DNA from: Microaerobacter geothermalis
GTDB lineage: Bacteria; Bacillota; Bacilli; DSM-22679
Length of the DNA: 64,000 nucleotides
Reading direction: 5' to 3'
NCBI RefSeq assembly: GCF_021608135.1
Contig: NZ_JAKIHL010000013.1
Coordinates: forward strand, 1 to 64,000
The notes beneath the pieces are model-generated. The model was not told where the DNA came from. It saw only the letters and a program-made list of their open reading frames with translations, and did no database searches. A program made the position numbers and the translations under genes. Below are positions 1 through 8,737 of the stretch, one piece after another; position 1 is the stretch's first letter; each line of letters starts with the position of its first letter.

Positions 1-150
1 GATCAGAGACAAACAGTAATTTGATATTCGTGCTCGCAGCAACAGGAATTTGTGCTCAATGATCGATGCTGTCCGTTTAGTTCGCGGGGTCTGATATTGC
101 TACCACCATAAAGATTTACGACTTACCCATTCCCCTGTTCAATTTCAATT

Positions 151-214
151 ATGGAAAGATAACGATGATACAGTAACTAGGTATGGAAAGATAACGATGA
201 TACAGTAACTAGGT
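151..214. repeat. 32-bp perfect tandem duplication
   Basis: Two identical 32-bp units abut at 151-182 and 183-214, each starting ATGGAAAGATAACG and ending GTAACTAGGT. They lie in the non-coding 331 bases before the ABC-F gene. The rest of that stretch shows only a small hairpin, TGACCC-tgc-GGGTCA (249-263), and a 9-base repeat CAGGTGACT (302-310 and 320-328). I see no gene in 1-331. The duplication is probably recent, because the copies do not differ. Confidence 0.9.
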
Positions 215-331
215 AACTACTGGATGGAATTATTTTCATGCGAATTTGTGACCCTGCGGGTCATGTAAGTTTAGTTCCTTTAATTTAGAGACAAAAAATC
301 TCAGGTGACTTTAAAATAGCAGGTGACTATT

Positions 332-2254
332 ATGATTGTATTACAAATAAAAGATATGACAAAATCATATATTGCAGATCCCGTTTTATCCCAGATTAAC
401 TTAGAAATACAAGCAGGTCAGCGGATAGGCCTTGTTGGCCCTAATGGCGCTGGTAAATCAACTCTTTTAAGATGCATTGTCGGTCAGCTTCAACCGGACC
501 AAGGGGAAATCATTTGGGGAAAAGGAACCACCTTTGGTTACTTGGCACAAAACAGTGGATTGGATTCCCAAGCCACCATGTGGGATGAATTGTTAACGGT
601 TTTTTCCCATTTCCTTGAAGAGGAGAAAGCACTTCGTCAAATGGAGAAACAGATGTCAGACCCAGCCATTCTCCAAAGAGAAGAAGAATACCGCGCCCTA
701 TTAGAACAATATGCCATGCGTTCTGAAAAATTTAAAGAAGACGGGGGTTATGCTTTTGAAGCAAAAGTACGGGGAATCTTATCCGGCTTAGGTTTTTCCG
801 ACTATGACCCACATACGACACGAATTACTTCGCTAAGCGGTGGACAGAAAACAAGGCTGGCCCTGGGGAAACTTCTCTTAACCGAGCCGGACCTCCTTAT
901 TCTGGATGAGCCCACTAACTATTTGGATATCGAAACTTTGTCCTGGCTGGAACAATATTTGCAAAATTATCCTGGAGCTATTTTGGTGGTATCCCACGAT
1001 CGTTATTTCTTGGACCGGCTGGTGACGATCATCTACGAAATTCAGCAAACCAAAATTACCCGCTACAAGGGGAACTATACCCAGTTTATCAATCAAAAGG
1101 AAGCCAATTTGGCCCAAAAAATAAAGTCCTATGAAATGCATCAGCAAAAAGTGGAAGAGATGAAACAGTTTATACAAAAGAATTTGGCGAGGGCTTCCAC
1201 CACCAAGCGTGCCCAAAGCAGAAGAAAAATGCTTGAGAAAATGGAACCTGTAGACAAACCAACCACCCGTCAACCTACGGTTTCCATTAATTTTCAAATA
1301 AAGAAGAGAAGCGGTTATGAAGTTCTTCATGTCAACCGTCTCCGTCTAGGTTATGAAGCAGAGCCCATATTAGAAGATATTTCCTTTTCCGTTTTTCGGG
1401 AAGAAAGAATCGCCCTCGTTGGTCCCAACGGAATAGGCAAGTCTACTCTCCTGAAATCGGTAACCGGACAAATAAAGCCCTGGAATGGGGACATTCGATT
1501 GGGTGCCAATGTAATGGTTGGCTATTACGATCAGGAACAAAATGAATTGGACCCGGAAAAAACCGTGTTAAACCAATTGTGGGATCTTTACCCCCACCTT
1601 AACTTAACCGATGTTCGAAATGTGTTGGGCAGATTTTTGTTTCGTGGAGATGAAGTGGAAAAAAAAGTAGCAGAATTAAGCGGAGGAGAAAAAGCCCGAT
1701 TGTCATTATCTATCCTCATGCTCAAGGAGGCTAATTTCCTTCTATTGGACGAGCCCACCAATCATTTGGATATCTACAGTAAGGAGGCCTTGGAAGAGGC
1801 TCTTCAGGATTATCCTGGAACCATTCTGTTTGTCTCCCATGACCGATATTTCTTAAACAAAATGGCCACCCGCGTCATTGAACTATCTTCCAATCAAGCC
1901 ACAAGCTACTTAGGCAATTATGATGATTATATCCAAAAGAAATCAGATCTACTAGAAGAAAACCTTTCCTCAGCAGAACCACAATCGAAGGTAGATGAAA
2001 CCGATTTTGAATTGCAAAAAAAATTGAAAAAGGACCGGCGCAAAAAGGAGCGGCGATTGGAGGAAGTGGAAAAAGAGATAGAAATCCATGAACAGCAAAT
2101 CAGCAAATTGGAGGAGGATCTCTGTTCTCCCGAGGTCTACCAGAATCACCAGCTGTCCATTGAAAAAAATGAGCAGTTACACATTCTCAAAAAATCACTG
2201 GATGAGCTATATTTAGAATGGGATAACCTGCTATCTGAACTGAATAAAGGGTGA
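332..2254 (+). CDS. ydiF: ABC-F family ATPase, YdiF-like
   Basis: Two ABC ATPase domains lie on one chain with no membrane segment, the hallmark of ABC-F proteins, which act on the ribosome (translation or antibiotic-protection factors). Visible in order are a first Walker A (GPNGAGKST, near residue 36), LSGGQ signature, DEPTNYLDI Walker B, the charged inter-domain linker, a second Walker A (GPNGIGKST), LSGGEKARLSL and DEPTNHLDI. The C-terminal 100 residues are a highly charged coiled coil rich in K, R and E. A GTG at 323 is in frame, but AGGTG at 321-325 sits six bases before ATG 332, so the product is taken as 640 aa. B. subtilis YdiF has the same length and also neighbours tsaD, which supports orthology. 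Which ribosomal step it serves cannot be read from sequence. Confidence 0.9.
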   Translation: MIVLQIKDMTKSYIADPVLSQINLEIQAGQRIGLVGPNGAGKSTLLRCIVGQLQPDQGEIIWGKGTTFGYLAQNSGLDSQATMWDELLTVFSHFLEEEKALRQMEKQMSDPAILQREEEYRALLEQYAMRSEKFKEDGGYAFEAKVRGILSGLGFSDYDPHTTRITSLSGGQKTRLALGKLLLTEPDLLILDEPTNYLDIETLSWLEQYLQNYPGAILVVSHDRYFLDRLVTIIYEIQQTKITRYKGNYTQFINQKEANLAQKIKSYEMHQQKVEEMKQFIQKNLARASTTKRAQSRRKMLEKMEPVDKPTTRQPTVSINFQIKKRSGYEVLHVNRLRLGYEAEPILEDISFSVFREERIALVGPNGIGKSTLLKSVTGQIKPWNGDIRLGANVMVGYYDQEQNELDPEKTVLNQLWDLYPHLNLTDVRNVLGRFLFRGDEVEKKVAELSGGEKARLSLSILMLKEANFLLLDEPTNHLDIYSKEALEEALQDYPGTILFVSHDRYFLNKMATRVIELSSNQATSYLGNYDDYIQKKSDLLEENLSSAEPQSKVDETDFELQKKLKKDRRKKERRLEEVEKEIEIHEQQISKLEEDLCSPEVYQNHQLSIEKNEQLHILKKSLDELYLEWDNLLSELNKG

Positions 2255-2284
2255 AAAAGGGTCTACTCATGGAGTCCCTTTATT
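2243..2284. terminator. Bidirectional terminator between convergent genes
   Basis: AATAAAGGG (2243-2251) pairs with CCCTTTATT (2276-2284). An alternative nested stem uses AAAGGG (2256-2261) with CCCTTT, plus ACTC/GAGT. It spans the stop codons of the two convergent genes, only 8 bases apart, so both transcripts would end here. Confidence 0.6.
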
Positions 2285-4461
2285 CTCCTCTCCAAATTTA
2301 CATAGAGAATGGGTACTGCTGCAAAGATAATGGAAGTAGCTGCCGCAACAATTCCTGAATCATTTAAGATAAGGGCTGAAACAGCCCCCGTGAGGATCAC
2401 GACCGAACCCTTCCAAATAAAGGGATAATCCTGATTTAACCATTCCATAAACCGACTTTTTCGACAAACAAATAATAACGAGATAAGTAATGAAACGATA
2501 AATACCTTGCTCCAGGATGAAACTCTGAGTAATTTCAAATTCATCTCAACTTTCCTTTTTATCAGTTGGCTAATTTCTGTCCAATCCCCTTTCAACAGAT
2601 TGGAGGCTGCTCTTCCAATATGAGTTTGTTCTGAAGGATCAACCACCACATTCATCACAAGCAAAGACAACAATCCAATGGCAAAAATCATGAAGAGACC
2701 TACCCCAATCTGTTTTTTACTCCAATTGGGAAAGAAAAAGAAAATCATAAAAATGGTAAAGGTAACGGTGGCCGACAAAGCCCCGCCGGCATTGGTTCCT
2801 AAGCCAGGATAAGCAAAATAAAATATCCACAAAAGGAATAAAAGAGGAGCTGAATATCTTAGCCATTTCTTCCACTTCGGTTTCCATTCAACCAGGGCTG
2901 ATACAGAAAGAATGACACTTCCGATCACAACCCCCATATATTCATTTCCTATTCCATAATAACGGGCACCTATAATCGGATCATATCCCATAAAGGAGCG
3001 CTTCATCCAATCAGCCCCATTCCATCCGTCATACAAAACCAATACCCAGTTGGATAATCCCAACAATGCTAGCATAGGAGGAATAGGAAGAATGGAAATC
3101 AGCCAACTAAGAATCAACCCCACCAATAAAAGCAGAAATAATGTCCCCCATTTTCCCAAGGAAAACGGAAGGGCAGGAAGAAGCAACATCATGAATGGAG
3201 TGAGTAAAATCGTTAACGTGATTTTTTTCACAAAGGACAAACCATCCCTATTTTTCATAAAAAAGAAGGCAAGAATAGCCGTTACTAACAGAATCACCTG
3301 ATAGGTTACATAGCTGTATAAAATATCCGGTCTCTGTATATAGACCTCTTTGATCCTTTCTATTTCTCCCCAAAACTTCCCTCCTGTCAAATGTCCAGTC
3401 ATCAACGGTGTCCCTACCATATTTTCGGGAACGGTCAAAGAAAAAAATGTGAGTACCGTTGGGGCAATATCCATGCTAGCTATCACTCCATCTCTCTTGG
3501 TGGTCAAGGATGTCATGGAAACAGAACTCGGATTTCCGATTTTCGCCCCATTCTGTTGATACCAAATGACAGGAGCCAATTCATATCCCCTATTCTGGGC
3601 ATCCTTATTCATCAATGGTGACAAAAACAAAACCGCATCTTGCTTGGATAGTTGGCTGAGTAGTTGAAAAATAAACTGATCCATTTCTTTCAGGGACTTT
3701 TGTTTCAATTGCTCAAATCGGCCTGGCTCCATTTCATTTTTCCACTGAAACAAACGATCAAAATCTCCCAATTCCACAACAATAAATGCGGATCCCTCCA
3801 TCTGTCGGATTTTTTCCAGTATCAATGGATAGTTAGTTTTTACTCCAAATGGACGGGTTGGAGCTGATAATAATACCCCTTTTCCGATTTGTCCTTCAGG
3901 GGTTCTCCCTTCCAGATCCATCGAAATCAACGGGGCCAATCGAATGATTTCTTCACCTCTATCAGCGTTTCCAAAGGCTGCCCGATGGATGCCTTTCTGT
4001 TTTAACTGTTCTCCCAACAATCCAGGAACAGCAGAATAAGGTTTTGCCCCATTGTTGTATGACAAGCGAAAAATATCAGGAACTACTACTTCCTCAGTTT
4101 TTGGATGAATTCCTGTCCGCTGTGGATAAATCCCTTCGCTACCTTCCTCATTTTTCATGCCCGAATCTGAGCCAACGGCCAAAACCCCTGTACCAATGGT
4201 CATATAACTGTTGATCTCTGTTTTTCCGCCACTTGTCCTTAGACTCATGCCTCCGATCAAACCTGACTTTAGCAGCTCTGACATGCCAGGCCATTCAGTC
4301 ATCTGTTGCAGCTCCAAAAATGAAAATCCATCAACAGTTATTAAAATCAACTTTTTTCCCTGTTGATGATTTCCCTGTCCATGATGATTTTCTGTCAATC
4401 CTTCAAAAGGAATACTCATAAGAAAAAGGAAAGCTATAATGGTTATCCACAGTTTTTTCAT
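2263..4461 (-). CDS. Phosphatase-like ectodomain fused to polytopic membrane domain
   Basis: The 732-aa protein has three parts. First is a signal peptide (MKKLW followed by a hydrophobic run). Next is an extracytoplasmic domain of about 340 residues resembling the alkaline phosphatase superfamily: LILITVDGFSF near residue 40 gives the first metal Asp, and the late DIAPTVL motif near residue 331 is typical of this fold. Last is a C-terminal half with about nine or ten hydrophobic helices, carrying the loop motif GARYYGIGNEYMG. The substrate is unknown; the architecture suggests hydrolysis or transfer of a phospho- or sulfo-group on a cell-wall or lipid substrate outside the membrane. AGGGG lies 7 bases before ATG 4461 and 4 before ATG 4464; longer starts add a poor leader. 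It is convergent with the ABC-F gene. The 5' end overlaps the DnaA-box cluster. I do not recognise a named family. Confidence 0.75.
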   Translation of the reverse strand: MKKLWITIIAFLFLMSIPFEGLTENHHGQGNHQQGKKLILITVDGFSFLELQQMTEWPGMSELLKSGLIGGMSLRTSGGKTEINSYMTIGTGVLAVGSDSGMKNEEGSEGIYPQRTGIHPKTEEVVVPDIFRLSYNNGAKPYSAVPGLLGEQLKQKGIHRAAFGNADRGEEIIRLAPLISMDLEGRTPEGQIGKGVLLSAPTRPFGVKTNYPLILEKIRQMEGSAFIVVELGDFDRLFQWKNEMEPGRFEQLKQKSLKEMDQFIFQLLSQLSKQDAVLFLSPLMNKDAQNRGYELAPVIWYQQNGAKIGNPSSVSMTSLTTKRDGVIASMDIAPTVLTFFSLTVPENMVGTPLMTGHLTGGKFWGEIERIKEVYIQRPDILYSYVTYQVILLVTAILAFFFMKNRDGLSFVKKITLTILLTPFMMLLLPALPFSLGKWGTLFLLLLVGLILSWLISILPIPPMLALLGLSNWVLVLYDGWNGADWMKRSFMGYDPIIGARYYGIGNEYMGVVIGSVILSVSALVEWKPKWKKWLRYSAPLLFLLWIFYFAYPGLGTNAGGALSATVTFTIFMIFFFFPNWSKKQIGVGLFMIFAIGLLSLLVMNVVVDPSEQTHIGRAASNLLKGDWTEISQLIKRKVEMNLKLLRVSSWSKVFIVSLLISLLFVCRKSRFMEWLNQDYPFIWKGSVVILTGAVSALILNDSGIVAAATSIIFAAVPILYVNLERRIKGLHE

Positions 4462-4634
4462 CATTGATCCCCTGTATATCCACATTATCAACATTTTTAT
4501 CCACAACAAAAGGGTGATATTCCCCGTTTTTACTGTACTTATTCACATTATTCACAAGTCAGCTCCTCATTTATCCCCAAACCATGTGGACATAGATAAA
4601 TAGTTATCCACATCTTATCTAGATAATATCCACA
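4443..4634 (+). promoter_or_regulatory. Cluster of DnaA boxes near tsaD
   Basis: Five consensus DnaA boxes (TTWTNCACA), all in the same orientation, occur in 170 bases: TTATCCACA at 4443, 4497 and 4604, and TTATTCACA at 4539 and 4548. Four one-mismatch boxes share the orientation: ATATCCACA at 4476 and 4626, TTATCAACA at 4485 and TTATCCCCA at 4571. Most spacings lie close to multiples of a helical turn (33, 21, 42, 23, 33, 22). There is no dnaA, dnaN or AT-rich unwinding region, so this is not the origin. B. subtilis has DnaA-binding clusters at several loci that restrain initiation, one of them, as I recall, at gcp (tsaD). This is inferred to be the counterpart. Confidence 0.8.
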
Positions 4635-4708
4635 ATAGACAAAGAAAAAAAGGTATCTACTTTCCAATCTATATGGACGGAACTAATGAATTCACTAAGG
4701 ACAGCCTT

Positions 4709-4846
4709 CGAGTTTGTACTCAGCGAAAAAGTCTAAAGAACGGGCATTAGCCCTCAAACTGACTCCACCTTTGAAATACCCAGATGTTTTTGAGAGCTCC
4801 GTTCTTTAGACTTGAAACGGACCTGAATCACTCTTGCACAAACTCG
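4709..4846. repeat. Palindromic intergenic repeat, copy A
   Basis: Nested inverted repeats are CGAGTTTGT (4709-4717) with ACAAACTCG (4838-4846), and the perfect 15-mer AAGTCTAAAGAACGG (4729-4743) with CCGTTCTTTAGACTT (4799-4813). A small hairpin GGGC-atta-GCCC (4742-4753) lies inside. The inner part from 4751 recurs near 26855. The 433 bases between the flanking genes (4462-4894) hold only this element and the DnaA boxes. It resembles a miniature mobile or palindromic repeat element; no coding capacity is seen. Confidence 0.75.
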
Positions 4847-4894
4847 ACTAGCGGACGTGTGAATCTTTAGTTGCACTTCTATAGATGAATGGAC

Positions 4895-5905
4895 CTAAAC
4901 ACTTTCTTCTTCCAAAGAAATAACAGGACGGGCATTTAAGTCTAGTGAAGCAAATTTCCCTTTCTTGTATTTAGTAAAGGCTGCAGCCGCGATCATCGCC
5001 GCATTATCAGTACATAAGGAAAGGGGGGGAACTAAAAATTCAACCTTCTCTTTTTTCATTCGGTCAGTCAATGCCTGACGTAATCCTTTGTTTGCAGCAA
5101 CTCCCCCTGCCAATACCACCTGTTTTACTTGATACTGCCTTACAGCCCTTGCCGTTTTTTCTACTAATACTTCTACTACTGCCTGTTGGAAACTGGCAGC
5201 CATCACTTCCCTTGGGACATCTTCTCCCCTCTGATTTGCATTATGGAGGGTATTTATTACCGCAGATTTTAGCCCGCTAAAGCTAAAGTCGTAAGAGTCC
5301 GGCTCCAGCCAAGCCCTTGGCAAAGCAAGGGATGGCTCCCCCTCCTGAGCCAATCGGTCAATATGAGGCCCCCCTGGATAAGGAAGCTTGATGGCTCGCG
5401 CCACCTTATCATAAGCTTCACCTACTGCATCATCCCTAGTTTGTCCTAAAATTTGAAATTTCCCGTCATCCTCCATATAAACCAGTTCCGTATGCCCTCC
5501 TGATACAACCAGAGCCAATAAAGGGAACTTAAGGGGAGAAACCAATTGGTTAGCATAAATATGTCCAGCAATATGATGAACTTGTATGAGAGGAATCCCC
5601 TTGGCAAAGCTTAATGCCTTGGCTGCAGCAACACCAATCAATAGGGATCCAACCAGACCAGGACCATAGGTGACCGCAATGGCAGAAAGCTCTTCAAGGG
5701 AAATCCTGGCTTTTTTTAAAGCTTGTTCAACAATATAAGTGACTCCTTCCACATGTTTTCGGGAGGCCACTTCCGGCACGACCCCTCCATAACGGGTATG
5801 TATATCCACCTGGGAAGAAATCACATTGGAGCATACGGTATCACCATTTTTTACAACGGCGGCAGACGTTTCATCACAACTGGTTTCAATTCCTAATATA
5901 TACAC
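4895..5905 (-). CDS. tsaD: tRNA N6-threonylcarbamoyladenosine transferase TsaD
   Basis: TsaD (Gcp/YgjD) transfers the threonylcarbamoyl group from threonylcarbamoyl-AMP to A37 of ANN-decoding tRNAs, working with TsaB and TsaE in the cytoplasm. The 336-aa length is normal. Seen are the opening [11 protein letters not shown]; the metal-binding HxxxH, His111 and His115 in [17 protein letters not shown]; the [10 protein letters not shown] segment; and the glycine-rich [13 protein letters not shown] near residue 265. It is the last gene of the minus-strand run thiL-tsaE-tsaB-rimI-tsaD, with 5 bases between it and rimI. All three core t6A genes besides tsaC are therefore in one operon. No clear terminator follows; the palindromic repeat downstream could serve. 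Confidence 0.97.
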   Translation of the reverse strand: MYILGIETSCDETSAAVVKNGDTVCSNVISSQVDIHTRYGGVVPEVASRKHVEGVTYIVEQALKKARISLEELSAIAVTYGPGLVGSLLIGVAAAKALSFAKGIPLIQVHHIAGHIYANQLVSPLKFPLLALVVSGGHTELVYMEDDGKFQILGQTRDDAVGEAYDKVARAIKLPYPGGPHIDRLAQEGEPSLALPRAWLEPDSYDFSFSGLKSAVINTLHNANQRGEDVPREVMAASFQQAVVEVLVEKTARAVRQYQVKQVVLAGGVAANKGLRQALTDRMKKEKVEFLVPPLSLCTDNAAMIAAAAFTKYKKGKFASLDLNARPVISLEEESV

Positions 5906-5910
5906 CGTTC

Positions 5911-6384
5911 TTATTCCAACCTTTCATTATTCACTTCATCAAAATTGACCCACATGATGATAGCATCTTCTTGATTATCTGAATAATATTTTGGCCTTAT
6001 CCCCTTTTTCTCAAACCCCAAACTATGGTATAAATGCTGAGCAATCCTATTGGAAGTCCTAACTTCAAGGGTCATTTTGGTTGCCCCCAACATATCTGCT
6101 AAAAGAATCATTTGTTTTAATAACTCTTTTCCAATTCCTTTCCCCCTCATATTTGGGTGAATGGCAATATTTGTAATATGGGCCTCATCAATAATGATCC
6201 ACATGCCGCAATAACCAACAATCTGGTCTCCCACGATGGCAACGCCATAATGGGCAAACTGATTGTTTGTCAACTCATTGATAAACGCTTCCTTAGTCCA
6301 CGGCACAGTAAAAGACAAGGATTCAATCTCCATAATTCGCGGCAAGTCTGACAGCACCATTTTCCTAAACTTTACTTCCTCCAT
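5911..6384 (-). CDS. rimI: Ribosomal protein alanine N-acetyltransferase, RimI-like
   Basis: A 157-aa GNAT-fold acetyltransferase. The acetyl-CoA pyrophosphate loop [10 protein letters not shown] is near residue 80, followed by the family helix and the late [17 protein letters not shown] segment typical of RimI, which acetylates the N-terminus of ribosomal protein S18 or other proteins. GTG 6387 and ATG 6384 are adjacent candidate starts; a GAAGGG box lies 7 and 10 bases upstream of them. The gene lies between tsaB and tsaD, as in B. subtilis (ydiD). The substrate in Bacillales is not settled, so the product name is by family and context. Confidence 0.9.
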   Translation of the reverse strand: MEEVKFRKMVLSDLPRIMEIESLSFTVPWTKEAFINELTNNQFAHYGVAIVGDQIVGYCGMWIIIDEAHITNIAIHPNMRGKGIGKELLKQMILLADMLGATKMTLEVRTSNRIAQHLYHSLGFEKKGIRPKYYSDNQEDAIIMWVNFDEVNNERLE

Positions 6385-6398
6385 CACCTGTTATCCCT

Positions 6399-7100
6399 TC
6401 ACCCTTGTCTTTCCATCCATTTCATTTCTACCTCTGCCAATTGCAGGTACCTGGGAGCAAATTGATAAACATCTTCCCCCTGATCTCCCCCTTTACTATA
6501 GGCCAATTTTCCTAACACGGAGGGTCTGGGAACGGAGTAAAAAGAAGATAAAAAAATAGCCCTGTGATTCATTTTTTGCTGGATCAGATTTTTATGAAGA
6601 GGAAGATCCAACCCCAGAAAAACAACAGGGCCTTCCAAATCATGTAATTCATCCAACCAATCAGATAAAAGAATAATCCGATCTTGCTTTACCAAATGGA
6701 TGTTTCCCATAGAATCATTTTGATACAATCCTGTGTATACTTTTCCTCTTCGGGCATCAAATATAGGAACGATATATCCCGAAAACATGGGAACATTATG
6801 GCACAGAATTTCCAAACTGGAAATCCCAATAAGCGGGATTTCCAATGCCCAAGCCATCATTTTGGCTGTGGTAACTCCGATCCTTACCCCGGTGTAAGAT
6901 CCTGGACCTTGGGCAACGGCAATGGCCCCCAATTCCTTCGGAGTCACGGAGACATCCTCCATCAACCGTTGGACGGTTGGCATCAACTGAACGCTATGGT
7001 TTCTCTTTGTATTAATAATCGTTTCTCCTAAAATTTTTTCGCCCTCTGTAATGGCAACTCCTAATGGTACATTTGATGTATCAATGGCTAATATTTTCAT
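6399..7100 (-). CDS. tsaB: t6A biosynthesis protein TsaB
   Basis: TsaB (YeaZ) is the inactive-looking paralogue of TsaD and its scaffold partner. The 233-aa product opens with MKILAIDTSNVPLGVA, then shows the RNHSVQLMP and AVAQGPGSYTGVRIGV segments typical of the family (the latter near residue 70). An upstream in-frame ATG would add 13 residues before MKILA, but AAGGAG lies 10 bases before ATG 7100 and family members begin with this motif. With this start the gene overlaps the end of tsaE by 20 bases, suggesting coupled translation. Fourteen bases separate it from rimI. Confidence 0.95.
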   Translation of the reverse strand: MKILAIDTSNVPLGVAITEGEKILGETIINTKRNHSVQLMPTVQRLMEDVSVTPKELGAIAVAQGPGSYTGVRIGVTTAKMMAWALEIPLIGISSLEILCHNVPMFSGYIVPIFDARRGKVYTGLYQNDSMGNIHLVKQDRIILLSDWLDELHDLEGPVVFLGLDLPLHKNLIQQKMNHRAIFLSSFYSVPRPSVLGKLAYSKGGDQGEDVYQFAPRYLQLAEVEMKWMERQG

Positions 7101-7557
7101 CTTGCAACAACTCCTTAAGAAGTTGAATATATCGTTCACCCTTTGGTGTGAAAATAATTTTCCTCATATTTTCTCCTAAATGCCGAATGGAAACCTCCAA
7201 CCTTTCTTGAGGAACCAGATCTTCAATAAATGAAGCCCATTCTATGACAGAAACCCCATCCCCATAAAAATATTCATCAAATCCTAAATCATCAAGGGTA
7301 TTTTCCAGACGATACACATCCATATGGTATAGAGGAAGTTTCCCCTGGTATTCTTTAATTAAGGTGAAGGTTGGACTGTTCACCACATCTTTTATGTCCA
7401 ACCCCCTAGCAATACCTTGGGTAAAACAGGTTTTCCCTGCTCCCAAATCCCCTTCAAGGGTGATGACATCCCCAGACTGCAGATAGGATGCCAACCTCTC
7501 CGCCAAACCCTTTGTTTCCTCAGGTGAATGTACAAGAACCCGATACTCCTTATTCAT
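7081..7557 (-). CDS. tsaE: tRNA t6A synthesis ATPase TsaE
   Basis: TsaE (YjeE, YdiB) is the small P-loop ATPase that drives turnover of the TsaBD complex. At about 158 aa it has the expected size. Walker A GDLGAGKT lies near residue 36, followed by VNSPTFTLIKEY and the HMDVYRL motif, then the acidic DEYFYGDGVSVIEWA segment, which contains the W involved in nucleotide contacts. ATG 7557 has GAAGGAG six bases upstream. An earlier ATG at 7572 overlaps the thiL stop as ATGA and is possible. The gene is coupled to thiL upstream and tsaB downstream. Confidence 0.95.
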   Translation of the reverse strand: MNKEYRVLVHSPEETKGLAERLASYLQSGDVITLEGDLGAGKTCFTQGIARGLDIKDVVNSPTFTLIKEYQGKLPLYHMDVYRLENTLDDLGFDEYFYGDGVSVIEWASFIEDLVPQERLEVSIRHLGENMRKIIFTPKGERYIQLLKELLQDENISH

Positions 7558-7568
7558 ACTTTTCTCCT

Positions 7569-8564
7569 TCATTCTGAAAAATGATTATACCCTCTTTTTT
7601 CAATCATGTTTTCATTTCCATTCCTATCTATTAAAACGACCTTCATAGGTCCTTCCTTTACTTCCCCTACAATGAACAGGTCAAATCCCGCTTGCTGAAA
7701 CTGATTCACAAGAATTTTCTCCAAGCAAGAAGGAAATGTGCCCACCAGCTGATAATCCTCTCCGCCGTAAAGAATACAGTCCAAGGGAGATATTCCATAC
7801 GTTTTGCCATACGTCTCAAGCAAGGGGGATATAGGGATTTGATCTTCATAAAGGATCAGAGACACTCCGCTGGATTCAGCGATTTCCCAAGATTCGCTGG
7901 CCAAACCGTCACTGATGTCATTTAGCGCATGAATCCCGGTTTGTTGTAAAATTCGTCCTGCGATCAGTTGAGGAAACGGCTGAGTGTGTGCCTTGACTAA
8001 TGGATAGTATTTGTCATCGATTCCGACATTTTTTCTTCCGTGGGCCAAAAGATAGTGCAATCCGGCGGCAGATTCACCCAGATATCCAGTTATGAATAAT
8101 TTATCTCCTGGTCTTGCAGTAGAACGAAGAAGATATTTATCCTTTTCCACTTCACCTGCCACAGTGACGGACAGATGTAAATCCTTCGTGGTTCGAATCG
8201 TATCTCCTCCTATAACTGATATCTTAAATGCTTGAGCCAAATCAAATATTCCCTCATATATTTCTTCCAGCTCCTTCGTGGACCATGCTGGAGGCACAGA
8301 CAAAGTGACTAATGCAAATTTAGGGATTCCTCCCATGGCAGCAATATCACTAAGATTGGAGGCCAAAGCCTTGTATCCGATTTCCCGCGGAAGCATGGTA
8401 TCCCTTTGAAAGTGTATGTGTTCTGACATCCCATCACAGCAGAGAATCAAATCATGCCGAGGGTGAATAGAAACCACCGCAGCATCATCCCCAATTCCCA
8501 CTTTTACCTGGGGATCACTTTTTCCCCTTGAAGTTAACCTTTTAATCAGGCTAAACTCGTCCAT
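7569..8564 (-). CDS. thiL: Thiamine-monophosphate kinase
   Basis: ThiL phosphorylates thiamine monophosphate to the diphosphate cofactor. The protein (331 aa) belongs to the PurM/ThiL fold: it starts MDEFSLIKRL, then has VGIGDDAAVV near residue 30, CDGMSEHIHF, the conserved SDIAAMGG and VIGGDTIRT loops that bind metal and substrate, and GGEDYQL near the C-terminus. Two in-frame ATGs (8579, 8575 region) lie upstream, but the family begins at MDEF, so ATG 8564 is used; the ribosome site is weak (GGAAG) for this choice. It heads the t6A operon on the minus strand, overlapping or touching tsaE. Confidence 0.95.
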   Translation of the reverse strand: MDEFSLIKRLTSRGKSDPQVKVGIGDDAAVVSIHPRHDLILCCDGMSEHIHFQRDTMLPREIGYKALASNLSDIAAMGGIPKFALVTLSVPPAWSTKELEEIYEGIFDLAQAFKISVIGGDTIRTTKDLHLSVTVAGEVEKDKYLLRSTARPGDKLFITGYLGESAAGLHYLLAHGRKNVGIDDKYYPLVKAHTQPFPQLIAGRILQQTGIHALNDISDGLASESWEIAESSGVSLILYEDQIPISPLLETYGKTYGISPLDCILYGGEDYQLVGTFPSCLEKILVNQFQQAGFDLFIVGEVKEGPMKVVLIDRNGNENMIEKRGYNHFSE

Positions 8565-8648
8565 TTCGCTTCCATCCATTTCACCTGTTCCAATTAATTT
8601 TCCATTCCATTATATGCTCCGAATACAACAATATCAAATGTCAACGTG

Positions 8649-8694
8649 AAAAAGCGGCACTCTTTTCCATCTTTAGAAAGAATCGCCGCTTTTT
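8649..8694 (-). terminator. Terminator after the NhaC gene
   Basis: AAAAAGCGGC (8649-8658) pairs perfectly with GCCGCTTTTT (8685-8694). It lies between the stop of the antiporter gene and the thiL start, and would separate the two transcripts. Confidence 0.8.
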
Positions 8695-8737
8695 ATTTTT
8701 TCCCTTTTTCTTTATTTTTTGTTTGAATCATTTTTGT

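Noticed and set aside
878-1330. 150-codon frame on the minus strand
   Set aside because: It lies wholly within the ABC-F gene as a shadow of its codons.
4443-4634. Chromosomal replication origin
   Set aside because: Despite the DnaA boxes there is no dnaA, dnaN, rpmH or gyrase gene near and no AT-rich unwinding element beside the boxes.
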